NCBI GenBank assembly: GCA_902802945.1
Contig: CADCOC010000006.1
Span: 1 to 56,186 of the forward strand
Direction of reading: 5' to 3'
Origin: an uncultured bacterium
GTDB lineage: Bacteria; Verrucomicrobiota; Kiritimatiellia; RFP12; UBA1067
Length of the DNA stretch: 56,186 bases
Part shown: positions 1 to 7,071 of the stretch, one piece after another
Layout of the letters: every line of letters begins with the position of its first letter
Position numbering within the stretch: the stretch's first letter is position 1
Notes under the pieces: generated by a model
Seen by the model: the letters and a program-made list of their open reading frames with translations, nothing else
Database searches by the model: none
What the model was told of the DNA's origin: nothing
Position numbers and translations under genes: made by a program

Positions 1-298
1 GGTCGCCAGACAGAGTAAATGCAACTAGGGGCAGGTTAAATGCTCCGTAGTCCAGTGAAGGTGCATTCAGTCTGCCGAGATTGCATTTAACTGCTGATCA
101 CAGTTGCGGGGGCGGGTGTCGATCTGAGACGCCGTCCAGGCATATACTGACGTTTTGCGCCCGCTTGCGTCCGATTCGTGCCTTGCCGTATAATATTCAT
201 CGCCCCCTCGAGACAATAGTTTCCCCAACCCATCGCGCAAGTCTCGTTTGCGGCGTAGTAGATGCGCCTGGGTGCGGGTTGTGTGTGCCGAGAGGGGC
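1..298. other. Flank and left end of the IS30-like element
   Basis: No convincing gene. It holds four copies of a ~15-bp motif related to TGCATTNANTCTGYC: inverted at 9-23 and 30-43, direct at 62-76 and 82-94. The 62-76 copy matches 14 of 15 positions, inverted, with 1807-1821 at the other side of the transposase. A possible rightward promoter (TTGCGT 165-170, TATAAT 189-194, 18-bp spacer) precedes no identifiable coding sequence, so it may be a leftover or chance. Confidence 0.5.
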
Positions 299-1821
299 TT
301 ACTTCATCTCAATGCCGACGAGCCTGGGCTTCAGCACCACCTCCTTCGGGTCGATCTTCGCGATGTGGAGCTTCTCCGCCGTGCCCTCGCCGTAGAGGAA
401 CTCGAACACCTCGAAGGGTGTGCGGTCGCCCTGCGCGTAGCGCACGTAGGCGTTGACGTGGGAGAGCGCGAGGTACGCCTGCTCCTGGGTGAGCGCGTCG
501 AACGAGACGCCCTTCGGGAGGATCTCGCGCACGAGTTCGTGGTTGCGCTCGAGCTGCGACTTCTGGTTGGAGTTCATCGGGTCGCAGAAGAACACCCTGG
601 TGCGCTTCGTGCCGTCCTCGCACTCCTCAATGCGCGAGGGGTAGGAGAACTCCGTGCCGCGGTCGGTGAGGATGACCGGGAAGAGCCTCGTGAAGAGCTC
701 GTGCCCGAGCTCCGCGTAGAGCGCGTCGAACGCGGCGACGACGCTGGCCGCGCACTTGTTGGGGATGAGGATGCCGACCATGAAGCCCGCCCTGAGCCAG
801 TGGAGCGTCATGAGGCAGACGCCGCCCGGGCGTCCGATGACGAGGTCCATGAATACTGGCCCGACGCCGGGATGCTCCGCGAGGAACTTCAGGTAATCCC
901 CGTAGGCACGGTCCACGTAGCATCCGGTCTCGACCTTGTGCTGGTACTCGCGCGCGAGGGACTTGCGCGGGCGGACCATGCACGCGCGCTTGAGGTCGCC
1001 GCGCTTCGCGGAGAGGACGCCGTAGTTGACGTAGCGCTGAATGGTGCGCTCGTGGCGCGTGAGCTCCGCCTTGCAGGTGACGCAGATGTGGTGGACGGAC
1101 TGCCCCGACCTGATCTTCGGGGATACGATTCCGTCGATGTGCTCGCGCTCCCACTGTTCGAGGGCCGCGCCTTGGCGGCTCTCGCTCAGGACCCTGCGAT
1201 AGTCCTCGTGCGCGCGGCCCGCGACGTAGAAGAGCTTGCGCATGTGGCAGCGCTTCTCGTCGGGGCAGCCGTTGCAGACCTTGCACGTGCGCAGGAGGCG
1301 CTTCGGGCAGTCGATGTACTCGACCTTGTCGCATGACCGGTTGCAGTTGCGGTAGCTGCATCGGGCGCATGGCGCGCCCTTGGCGGGGCAGTCAGCGCAG
1401 ACCCCGGAGAGTTTGCAGTCCTGCCGGTGAACGCACTGGTTCGTGCGCCCGTAGCACCCCTTGAAGGACTCGTAGGTGTGTTTGCCGACCTCCCGCGTGA
1501 CGGTCGACAGGCTCACTCCGATCTCCTTCGCGATGGACCTTGCGGACTCTTCGGCCGCGAGGCCGAACTCGATGCGGCACCGTTGGGTGCCGTTCATTTG
1601 TTTTTTTCCTGCTTTCATCTTGTCTTTCCTTTGTTGCCTCCGCCGGGATTGGCGGAGAGAAGGGATATGATACCGAAATCAGCCCGTGGCTGGTTAAATG
1701 CGACGGGCCGCCCCCATGGGGGCGTTGATGTATGTGTTGCCATTGACGAAGATTCTTTCCTTTAGGCATTGTCTATGGCAGAGACAATGCAACCCCCTCC
1801 AGTAATGGCAGACTCAATGCA
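62..1821 (-). mobile_element. IS30-family insertion sequence (ends estimated)
   Basis: The element is inferred from a complete IS30-type transposase bounded by inverted copies of TGCATTSAGTCTGCC (62-76, and 1807-1821 on the other strand; 14/15 match). Further related copies lie just inside (82-94; 1777-1791 inverted) and outside (9-23, 30-43, 1834-1848). Because the motif is repeated, the exact termini and target duplication cannot be fixed from this one copy. Confidence 0.55.
299..1618 (-). CDS. IS30-family transposase
   Basis: A 439-aa DDE transposase that should cut and join the element's DNA. An N-terminal helix-turn-helix lies at about residues 12-45. It is followed by a cysteine-rich segment (14 Cys between residues 55 and 124) typical of the longer IS30 branch and probably zinc-binding. 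The integrase-like catalytic core follows, with candidate acidic residues D258 (FMDLVIGR), D319 (ILTDRGTEF) and E357 (QLERNHE). The family's usual TDNG is TDRG here. An AAAGGAAAG ribosome-binding site stands 8 nt before the ATG. Length and motifs are complete, so the element could be active. The family identification is from sequence memory of IS30 proteins; catalytic residue assignment is by motif only. Confidence 0.9.
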   Translation of the reverse strand: MKAGKKQMNGTQRCRIEFGLAAEESARSIAKEIGVSLSTVTREVGKHTYESFKGCYGRTNQCVHRQDCKLSGVCADCPAKGAPCARCSYRNCNRSCDKVEYIDCPKRLLRTCKVCNGCPDEKRCHMRKLFYVAGRAHEDYRRVLSESRQGAALEQWEREHIDGIVSPKIRSGQSVHHICVTCKAELTRHERTIQRYVNYGVLSAKRGDLKRACMVRPRKSLAREYQHKVETGCYVDRAYGDYLKFLAEHPGVGPVFMDLVIGRPGGVCLMTLHWLRAGFMVGILIPNKCAASVVAAFDALYAELGHELFTRLFPVILTDRGTEFSYPSRIEECEDGTKRTRVFFCDPMNSNQKSQLERNHELVREILPKGVSFDALTQEQAYLALSHVNAYVRYAQGDRTPFEVFEFLYGEGTAEKLHIAKIDPKEVVLKPRLVGIEMK

Positions 1822-1825
1822 AAAT

Positions 1826-1935
1826 GGTGAAAAGACAGAGTGAATGCGACTCCCCGCTTCGCGGGCAGTCGCATTCACTCTGTCTTTTCACCCCCCCGCT
1901 TCGCGGGCAGTCGCATTCACTCTGTCTTTTCACCC
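1826..1935. repeat. Perfect palindrome plus 42-bp tandem duplication resembling the IS ends
   Basis: A 26-bp perfect inverted repeat (1826-1851 with 1867-1892) encloses a 15-nt loop that itself folds (CCCGC-TTC-GCGGG, 1853-1865). The right half, 1852-1893, is followed by an identical 42-bp copy at 1894-1935. Each arm carries GACAGAGTGAATGCGACT, which differs at two positions from 9-26 on the far side of the transposase. This suggests a relation to the IS30-like element, as end, target or derivative. It ends about 24 bp before the rubredoxin promoter and may act as a barrier or terminator. Confidence 0.85.
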
Positions 1936-1958
1936 GTGAGCTTTCAACCATTTCGGGA

Positions 1959-1987
1959 TTGAACTGCGGCCCTGAATCGCGTATAAT
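1959..1987 (+). promoter_or_regulatory. Sigma70-type promoter of rubredoxin-lysS
   Basis: TTGAAC (1959-1964), a 17-bp spacer and a perfect TATAAT (1982-1987), about 48 bp upstream of the rubredoxin ATG. It lies just downstream of the IS-related palindrome. Confidence 0.75.
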
Positions 1988-2035
1988 ATGCGCCGCCTCG
2001 GGGGTCTGTCCCCAGGAAACCAGAAGGAGAAGTCC

Positions 2036-2173
2036 ATGAAGAAGTATGTGTGCAAGGTCTGCGGTCACGTGTATGATCCCGCAGAGAACAACGGCGTCGC
2101 GTTTGAGGATCTGCCGGATGACTGGGCATGCCCCGTCTGCGGCGTGGGCAAGGACCAGTTCGAAGAGGCGTAA
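2036..2173 (+). CDS. Rubredoxin, short loop-deleted type
   Basis: A 45-aa one-iron electron carrier of the cytoplasm, normally serving superoxide reductases, oxidoreductases or oxygen-detoxifying enzymes in anaerobes. The four iron ligands are in two CxxC knuckles, C6/C9 (VCKVCG) and C32/C35 (ACPVCGVG). Rubredoxins are usually about 52-54 aa; this one lacks some seven residues between the two knuckles, as in the 45-residue rubredoxin known from Desulfovibrio desulfuricans. The ATG at 2036 is chosen because AGAAGGAGA precedes it by 5 nt and the protein then begins with the family-typical MKKYVC. It ends 4 nt before lysS, so the two are probably cotranscribed. Confidence 0.93.
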   Translation: MKKYVCKVCGHVYDPAENNGVAFEDLPDDWACPVCGVGKDQFEEA

Positions 2174-2177
2174 GACC

Positions 2178-3632
2178 ATGGCACAAGAGACGAACGAATA
2201 CCGCGAGAACCGGCTGGCATCGCTGAAGGCTCTCGCGGAGTTGGGTTTTACCCCGTACGGCCACGCATTTCCGCACACCGATCTGAAGGTCGTCCGCGCC
2301 GAGTTCGAGGAGGGCAAGGAGGTCACGGTGGCGGGCCGTCTGCTGATGATCCGCCGCATGGGCAAGATGAACTTCTGCACGCTCAACGACGGCACGGACC
2401 GTTTCCAGCTCATCTTCAAGCGCGACGAGCTGGACGAACGGCTCTTCACCGGCTTCAAGCAGCTCAACCTCGGCGACATCATCGGCGTCAAGGGTCGGCT
2501 CTTCACCACGCAGAAGGGCGAGAAGTCCGTGATCGTGAAGGACTGGGACCTCCTCGCGAAGGCGCTTGAGCAGCCGCCGGAGAAGTTCCATGGCCTCGCC
2601 GACCAGGAGGAGTGCTACCGCCGCCGCTACGTCGACTTGATGACGAACGACGAAAGCCGTGAGCGTTTCTTCACGCGTTCCCGTCTCATCATGGAGATCC
2701 GCAAGTACCTCTGGGACCGTGGCTTCGTCGAGGTGGAGACGCCCATCCTCCAGGACCAGGCCGGCGGCGCCGCCGCCAAGCCGTTCTTCTCGCACTTCAA
2801 CGCGCTCGACAAGGACTGCGTGATGCGCATCGCCCCCGAGCTCTACCTCAAGCGTCTTCTCGTGGGCGGCATGAACAAGGTGTTTGAGCTCGGCAAGGAC
2901 TTCCGTAACGAGGGCATTGACCGCACGCACAACCCCGAGTTCACCGTGTGCGAGATCTACGAGGCGTACGGCGACCGCACGTCGATGGAGAACATCATGG
3001 AAGGACTCCTTCCGCACCTCTGCGACACGGTGATCGGCACGCGTAAGGTTCCCTATGGCGAGAAGGGCGACGTGATCGACTTCACGCCTCCTTACCGCCG
3101 CGTGGCGTACAAGGACCTCGTGAAGGAGCTGATGGGCGACGACTGGTTCGACCTAGACTTCGCCACGCAGTTGGAGAAGGCCAAGGCGAAGGGACAGGAG
3201 ACCGACACCAACCTGGAGTTGGACGGCGTCACCACGGAACTCATGCTCACGCACGAGGTCTACGACAAGCTCATCGAGCGCAACCTCATGCAACCCACGT
3301 TCGTGACGCGCATCCCGCACGAGTTCGTCCCGCTTGCCAAGGCGTGCAAGGACGATCCGACGCTCGTGGACGTGTTCGAGTTCGTCGTGGCCGGACGTGA
3401 GCTGTGCCCCGGCTACACCGAGCAGAACGACCCGCTCGAGCAGCGTAAGGCGCTCGAAAACCAGGCGGGCGAGGATACGGAAAAAATCGACGAGGACTTC
3501 ATCTCGGCGCTCGAATGCGGCATGCCCCCGACGGGCGGCCTCGGTTTCGGCGTGGACCGTCTCGTGATGTTCCTCACCGGCACCGATTCCATCCGCGACG
3601 TCGTGCTCTTCCCGCAGCTCAAGCGCACCTAA
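2178..3632 (+). CDS. lysS: Lysyl-tRNA synthetase, class II
   Basis: A 484-aa enzyme that charges tRNA-Lys with lysine using ATP. An N-terminal OB-fold anticodon-binding domain spans about residues 50-130. The class II core follows: the motif 1 region ends at VEVETPILQ (about 184-192), motif 2 is FRNEGIDRTHNPEFT (242-256) and motif 3 is GLGFGVDRLVMFLTG near the C-terminus. Length is normal for bacterial LysS. The open frame extends upstream through rubredoxin, but the ATG at 2178 gives the expected N-terminus and sits 4 nt after the rubredoxin stop, consistent with coupling. Confidence 0.97.
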   Translation: MAQETNEYRENRLASLKALAELGFTPYGHAFPHTDLKVVRAEFEEGKEVTVAGRLLMIRRMGKMNFCTLNDGTDRFQLIFKRDELDERLFTGFKQLNLGDIIGVKGRLFTTQKGEKSVIVKDWDLLAKALEQPPEKFHGLADQEECYRRRYVDLMTNDESRERFFTRSRLIMEIRKYLWDRGFVEVETPILQDQAGGAAAKPFFSHFNALDKDCVMRIAPELYLKRLLVGGMNKVFELGKDFRNEGIDRTHNPEFTVCEIYEAYGDRTSMENIMEGLLPHLCDTVIGTRKVPYGEKGDVIDFTPPYRRVAYKDLVKELMGDDWFDLDFATQLEKAKAKGQETDTNLELDGVTTELMLTHEVYDKLIERNLMQPTFVTRIPHEFVPLAKACKDDPTLVDVFEFVVAGRELCPGYTEQNDPLEQRKALENQAGEDTEKIDEDFISALECGMPPTGGLGFGVDRLVMFLTGTDSIRDVVLFPQLKRT

Positions 3633-3636
3633 GGCG

Positions 3637-3757
3637 TTGTCCAAAATATGTTGAACTCAGAAACAATGCCTGGTAGGGCGGTTTCGACGAAACCGCCGCT
3701 ATCGGCGGCATCATCGATGCCGCCCTACCGTGTTGTGTAAAAGTTATTTTTGGACAA
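3637..3757. repeat. Nested palindromic element after lysS
   Basis: Outer arms TTGTCCAAAA (3637-3646) and its complement (3748-3757) enclose an inner inverted repeat, GGTAGGGCGG (3672-3681) with CCGCCCTACC (3720-3729). The inner unit is a member of the GGTAGGGCGG family also seen at 6271-6335, 41287-41313 and 44683-44711. It could terminate lysS transcription by its fold, but there is no immediate T-run. Confidence 0.7.
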
Positions 3758-3806
3758 TACCTAAATTGTTTTCCTGTGTAACAACCAACAAGAAAGGAAC
3801 TAGCAA

Positions 3807-4679
3807 ATGAAGAAGATCATTGGATTGGCGGCCCTGATTGCCGCCGGTACCCTTGCGTTTGGCGATTGCTGCCAGACCAAGTCCTGCAAAGGCATCGCGA
3901 AGCCCGACTACACTACGTTCATCTGCCACCGCGGCGAATCCCACGATGCGCCGGAGAACACGCTGCCCGCCTACAAGATGGCCGTGGATCGCGGCTTCGG
4001 CTTCGAGTGCGACATCTACCTCTCCGCCGACAAGCGCGTGTTCACGTTCCACGACCGCGACCTCAAGCGCACGACCGACGGCGCCTGCACGAAGAAATGC
4101 GCCGAGGCGAACTGGGAAACGGAAATCTCCAAGGCCGACGTGGGCGGCTGGGGCAAGTGGAAGGGCTCGAAGTACTCGCCCACGCGTCCCGCGCTCCTCG
4201 AAGAGGTGCTGGCGCTCGCTCGCGACGGACGCCAGATCTACGTGGAGGTGAAGCCAGGCCCGGAGATCGTGCCGTACATCAAGGAAGTGTTCGCAAAGCA
4301 GAAGACCGCGACGCCCAAGAACGCGCTCTTCATCGCCTTCAACCGCGCGACGTGCAAGAAGCTGAAGGAACTGATGCCCGAGTACAAGGTCTACTGGCTC
4401 ACGGGGGCTAATGTTGGCCCGAAGGGCGCGAAGAAACCCGTGACGGCCGAGTATATCATCGAGGGCATCAAGGAGACCGGCGCGGACGGCGTTGACTGCC
4501 AGTTCAACAGCAAGATCATCACGGCGGACATCATCAAGAAGGTGAAGGACGCCGGATATGAGTTCCACGTGTGGACAGTAGACAAGCTCGATGAGTCGCT
4601 CAAGGCGTTCGAGCGCGGCGCGCAGACGGTCACGACCAACTGCGCCAAGAAACAGCTCGACGAGTACAAGAAGCGTTAA
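3807..4679 (+). CDS. Exported glycerophosphodiester phosphodiesterase
   Basis: A 290-aa GDPD-family enzyme, predicted to hydrolyse glycerophosphodiesters to glycerol 3-phosphate and an alcohol. A signal peptide (MKKIIGLAALIAAGTLAFG) places it outside the cytoplasm; a small Cys cluster (DCCQTKSC) follows the likely cleavage site. The TIM-barrel catalytic set is visible: H41-R42 (CHRGES), E50-N51, E67 and D69 (FECDIYLS) and H82 (FTFHDRDL). An AGAAAGGAAC site precedes the ATG. It stands alone between two palindromic elements, so it is probably monocistronic. Its substrate cannot be told from sequence. An organophosphate-type transporter lies at 22-23 kb, but a functional link is only a guess. 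Confidence 0.9.
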   Translation: MKKIIGLAALIAAGTLAFGDCCQTKSCKGIAKPDYTTFICHRGESHDAPENTLPAYKMAVDRGFGFECDIYLSADKRVFTFHDRDLKRTTDGACTKKCAEANWETEISKADVGGWGKWKGSKYSPTRPALLEEVLALARDGRQIYVEVKPGPEIVPYIKEVFAKQKTATPKNALFIAFNRATCKKLKELMPEYKVYWLTGANVGPKGAKKPVTAEYIIEGIKETGADGVDCQFNSKIITADIIKKVKDAGYEFHVWTVDKLDESLKAFERGAQTVTTNCAKKQLDEYKKR

Positions 4680-4680
4680 A

Positions 4681-4970
4681 TGTTCACAAATCTTCAATGC
4701 CATCATCCTAAAATCCTCGGTTGAAAGTCTCACGCAGAGGTGCAGAGAGGCGGAGAGCGCAGAGAAAGTTCAGATATCCGACGAAAAAGAAAACCATGGA
4801 AAAAGAATCTCGGAAAGTTCTTTCACCCAATTGATGAACACAAATACATACTCAAACAATGGGGATAAACTCTGCGAACTCTGCCTCTCCGCGACTCTGC
4901 GTGAGATATAGCATGGAGAGGTAATATGGTGGCATTTGTGAACAATTGAGATTTGTGAACAATTGATTTC
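4681..4970. repeat. ~290-bp inverted-repeat element (MITE-like)
   Basis: The whole gap between the phosphodiesterase and ispA is a long imperfect palindrome. It has an inner pair rich in CTCTGC/GCAGAG (4729-4764 with 4871-4915) and outer TTCACAAATCT with its complement AGATTTGTGAA near 4950. Direct copies of TTTGTGAACAATTGA occur near 4937 and 4952. No coding sequence is seen. It resembles a non-autonomous element or a long hairpin RNA. Confidence 0.6.
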
Positions 4971-4981
4971 CAGGGAAGTAA

Positions 4982-5764
4982 ATGTCTGTGATTGAGGAAG
5001 CCATTCAAGGCGTAGAGCGCGAGCTGCTCCGGCTGATGTCAGAGGAGGGGCGCCCGCGCGTCCTCGTGGAGGCGATGCGCTGGGCCGTTGAAGGCGGCGG
5101 CAAGCGCATCCGTCCGCGTATCTGCCTGGCGGCGGCTATCGCCGCCGGCGGAAGCGCGAACGACGCTCTGCTGCCCGCCTGCGCCGTGGAGCTGCTCCAC
5201 TCCTACACGCTCGTGCATGACGACCTGCCCGCAATGGACAACGACGCGGAGCGGCGCGGGAAGGCGAGCGTGTGGGCCAAGTTCGGCGAGGCGAACGCCA
5301 TCCTCGCGGGCGACGCCCTGCAGGCGCTCGCGTTCACGGCGCTTGCGCAGACGCCTGAGCGCCGCCCCGGCGCGCGTGCGAAGATGATCGAGTTCTTCGG
5401 ACGTTGCGCCCTCGGCGTGGTGCGCGGACAGGTCGAGGACATCGTCCCCGGCACGAAGGACGTGCCGTTCATCTACGAACACAAGACGGCCGACCTCTTC
5501 ATGGCGGCAGCAGTGACGGGCGCGCTCGCAGGCTGCGGCGACGACGCATCCGTCGAGAATCTGCGACTTTACGCCTACCACCTCGGTCTCGCGTTTCAGT
5601 ACGAGGATGACCTGCTGGACGACGACTCGCCCTTCTCACGCGACGAAACTTTGCGCCGCGTGCAGTCGGAAACTGACGCCGCCCTCGCCGCGCTATCCAG
5701 TCTTCCCGGCGACGTCACGTCGCTTGCCGAACTCGCGCGCGTCCTCGTCAACCGCACGCGTTAG
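4982..5764 (+). CDS. ispA: Short-chain polyprenyl diphosphate synthase (farnesyl/geranylgeranyl type)
   Basis: A 260-aa trans-prenyltransferase that elongates allylic diphosphates with isopentenyl diphosphate. GGGKRIRPR (38-46), the first aspartate-rich motif DDLPAMD (80-86) and the second, DDLLD (209-213), are all present. The LLHSYTLVHDDLPAMD context resembles IspA-type farnesyl synthases. At roughly 295 aa the family is usually longer, and the C-terminus here is clipped. The normal RRGxPTxH after the first motif reads RRGKASVW, so substrate handling may differ. Its stop overlaps the hydF stop on the opposite strand by 3-4 nt, an unusually tight convergent end. Confidence 0.88.
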   Translation: MSVIEEAIQGVERELLRLMSEEGRPRVLVEAMRWAVEGGGKRIRPRICLAAAIAAGGSANDALLPACAVELLHSYTLVHDDLPAMDNDAERRGKASVWAKFGEANAILAGDALQALAFTALAQTPERRPGARAKMIEFFGRCALGVVRGQVEDIVPGTKDVPFIYEHKTADLFMAAAVTGALAGCGDDASVENLRLYAYHLGLAFQYEDDLLDDDSPFSRDETLRRVQSETDAALAALSSLPGDVTSLAELARVLVNRTR

Positions 5765-6270
5765 GTCGCGCCGGCACGTGCCACCATGCATGTGTCGGGC
5801 GAGGCGGTGATGCCATTGCATGCGGCAATGCACACGCCGTAATTCGTAATCGGCACGCCCGCAGCGCGGCAACGCGCAATGCGCGCCTGTACAGCGCGAC
5901 GCGTAAGCATGCAGCCGCCGCAATGCACAACGAGCGCATACGGCGAAAGATCCTCAGGGAAGGAGTTGCCGCTTGTCCATTCAAACGTGAGCTTCTTCCC
6001 CGTCTTCGCCATAATCCACTTAGGCAGTTTCACAGTGCCGATGTCGTTGCATTGGCGATGGTGCGTGCAGCCTTCGGAAATCAACACGCGGTCACCGTCC
6101 TTCAGCGTCGCGAGCGCGGCGGCACCGGCGCAGTACGCCGCGAGGTCGCCCTTCGCACGAGCGAAAACGATTGAGAAAGAGGTGAGCGGGATCTCAGGCG
6201 GCACGACGGCGGCCACGGCCTTGAACGCCTGCGAGTCGGTGATCACGAATTTCACGGGGAGCAGCGGATT

Positions 6271-6335
6271 CGGCGGTCGCGGGGCGACCGCCCTACCGAG
6301 GATCGGCTGTTCCGGTAGTCGCCCCGCGACCGCCG
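6271..6335. repeat. Inverted pair of GGGCGGTCGCCCCGCG units splitting hydF
   Basis: One unit lies at 6271-6297 and an opposite-facing one at 6312-6335. CGATCCTCGG/CCGAGGATCG copies flank the inner segment (6297-6306 and 6333-6342), which looks like a target duplication. The same unit occurs outside genes at 44683-44711 and, in variant form, at 3672-3698. Confidence 0.85.
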
Positions 6336-6647
6336 AGGATCGATGCGAGCTGCGGCGGCTGGCACACGAGCGCAGACGCACCAGCGTCGAGAAGCTCGCG
6401 CACGACCTGCTGCTGCGGCAAGATGAGACGCCCCTTCGGCGCGGATTCGTCGATGGGGCACACGCATACCACGAGATCGCCCGCCGACACGAGGTCGCCC
6501 ACGAGCGGACGCGGCGCGTCCGCAAGACGCACCGCCGCGAGTTCGCGGCGGAATGCCTCCACGTCGTCGCCGCGCCGGTAGTGCAGAACCGCAATGTCGC
6601 ACGCGCGGCACGCGGCGAGAAAGCGGGCGTAGGCCGTCTCCTCTTCG

Positions 6648-6700
6648 GCCGCGACAAGCGCGGCCGCTCCCGCGGGAGGTGCCGCGCTTGTCGCGGCACC
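6648..6700. repeat. Inverted pair of GCCGCGCTTGTCGCGGC units inside hydF
   Basis: Two head-to-head copies (6648-6675 reversed, 6674-6700 direct) of the unit also found at 31050-31073, 31088-31115, 41319-41342 and 44716-44739. Here it preserves the hydF reading frame and encodes an Ala-rich loop after the GTPase beta-strand VWVDD. Confidence 0.85.
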
Positions 6701-7011
6701 ATCATCCACCCACACGGCGATGTCGGTGGTGGCGAGCACGTCGAGTGATTTCTTCACGCGCATCTCGCCGAGCGGTCCCTCGTCGTCAAGGCCCGCCGTG
6801 TCCGTCACGAGACATGGACCGAGCGGCAGGATCTCCATCGCCTTTGAGACGGGGTCGGTGGTCGTTCCAGCCACATCGCTCACGATTGCCACATCCTGTC
6901 CCGTCAACCGATTGACGAGCGTTGACTTCCCCGCGTTCCTCAAACCGAAGAACGCGATATGCACGCGGTCGCCCTTAGGCGTCTCATTCAATCCTGCCAT
7001 TGGTCATTCCA

Positions 7012-7070
7012 AAGTCTTAAGTCCAAAGTCCTCAATCCTCTGTCCTCTGTCTTCTGTCCTTTGTCCTAAC
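7012..7070. repeat. Degenerate pyrimidine-rich 7-nt repeat between hydF and hydG
   Basis: The 71-nt gap is built of near-repeats such as CCAAAGTC and TCCTCTG/TCTTCTG/TCCTTTG. It is comparable in style to the AGCTTRG array at 28761-28844. No function is visible. Confidence 0.6.
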
Positions 7071-7071
7071 C

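Larger units (their letters stand above)
5761..7000 (-). pseudogene. hydF: [FeFe]-hydrogenase maturase HydF, frame broken by a repeat insertion
   Basis: HydF is the GTPase scaffold that assembles the H-cluster subsite. The first part (6293-7000, 235 aa) has the P-loop GLRNAGKS (19-26), GTTTDP and DTAGLDD; the usual NKxD is not recognisable (HYRRGDD). The C-terminal part continues in another frame (about 5761-6292) with FVITDSQAF, the CTHH and HCGGC cluster ligands and NYGVCIA. Translation of the first frame stops (TAG) inside a GGTAGGGCGGTCGCC palindrome at 6271-6335. A second palindrome pair (6648-6700) adds an in-frame low-complexity stretch ([19 protein letters not shown], about 101-119). 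Either this is a true disruption, the halves are made separately (GTG at 6255 is possible), or there is a sequencing error in a hairpin. Confidence 0.85.

Noticed and set aside
248..1336. 362-codon plus-strand frame over the transposase
   Set aside because: Reverse shadow of the IS30 transposase.
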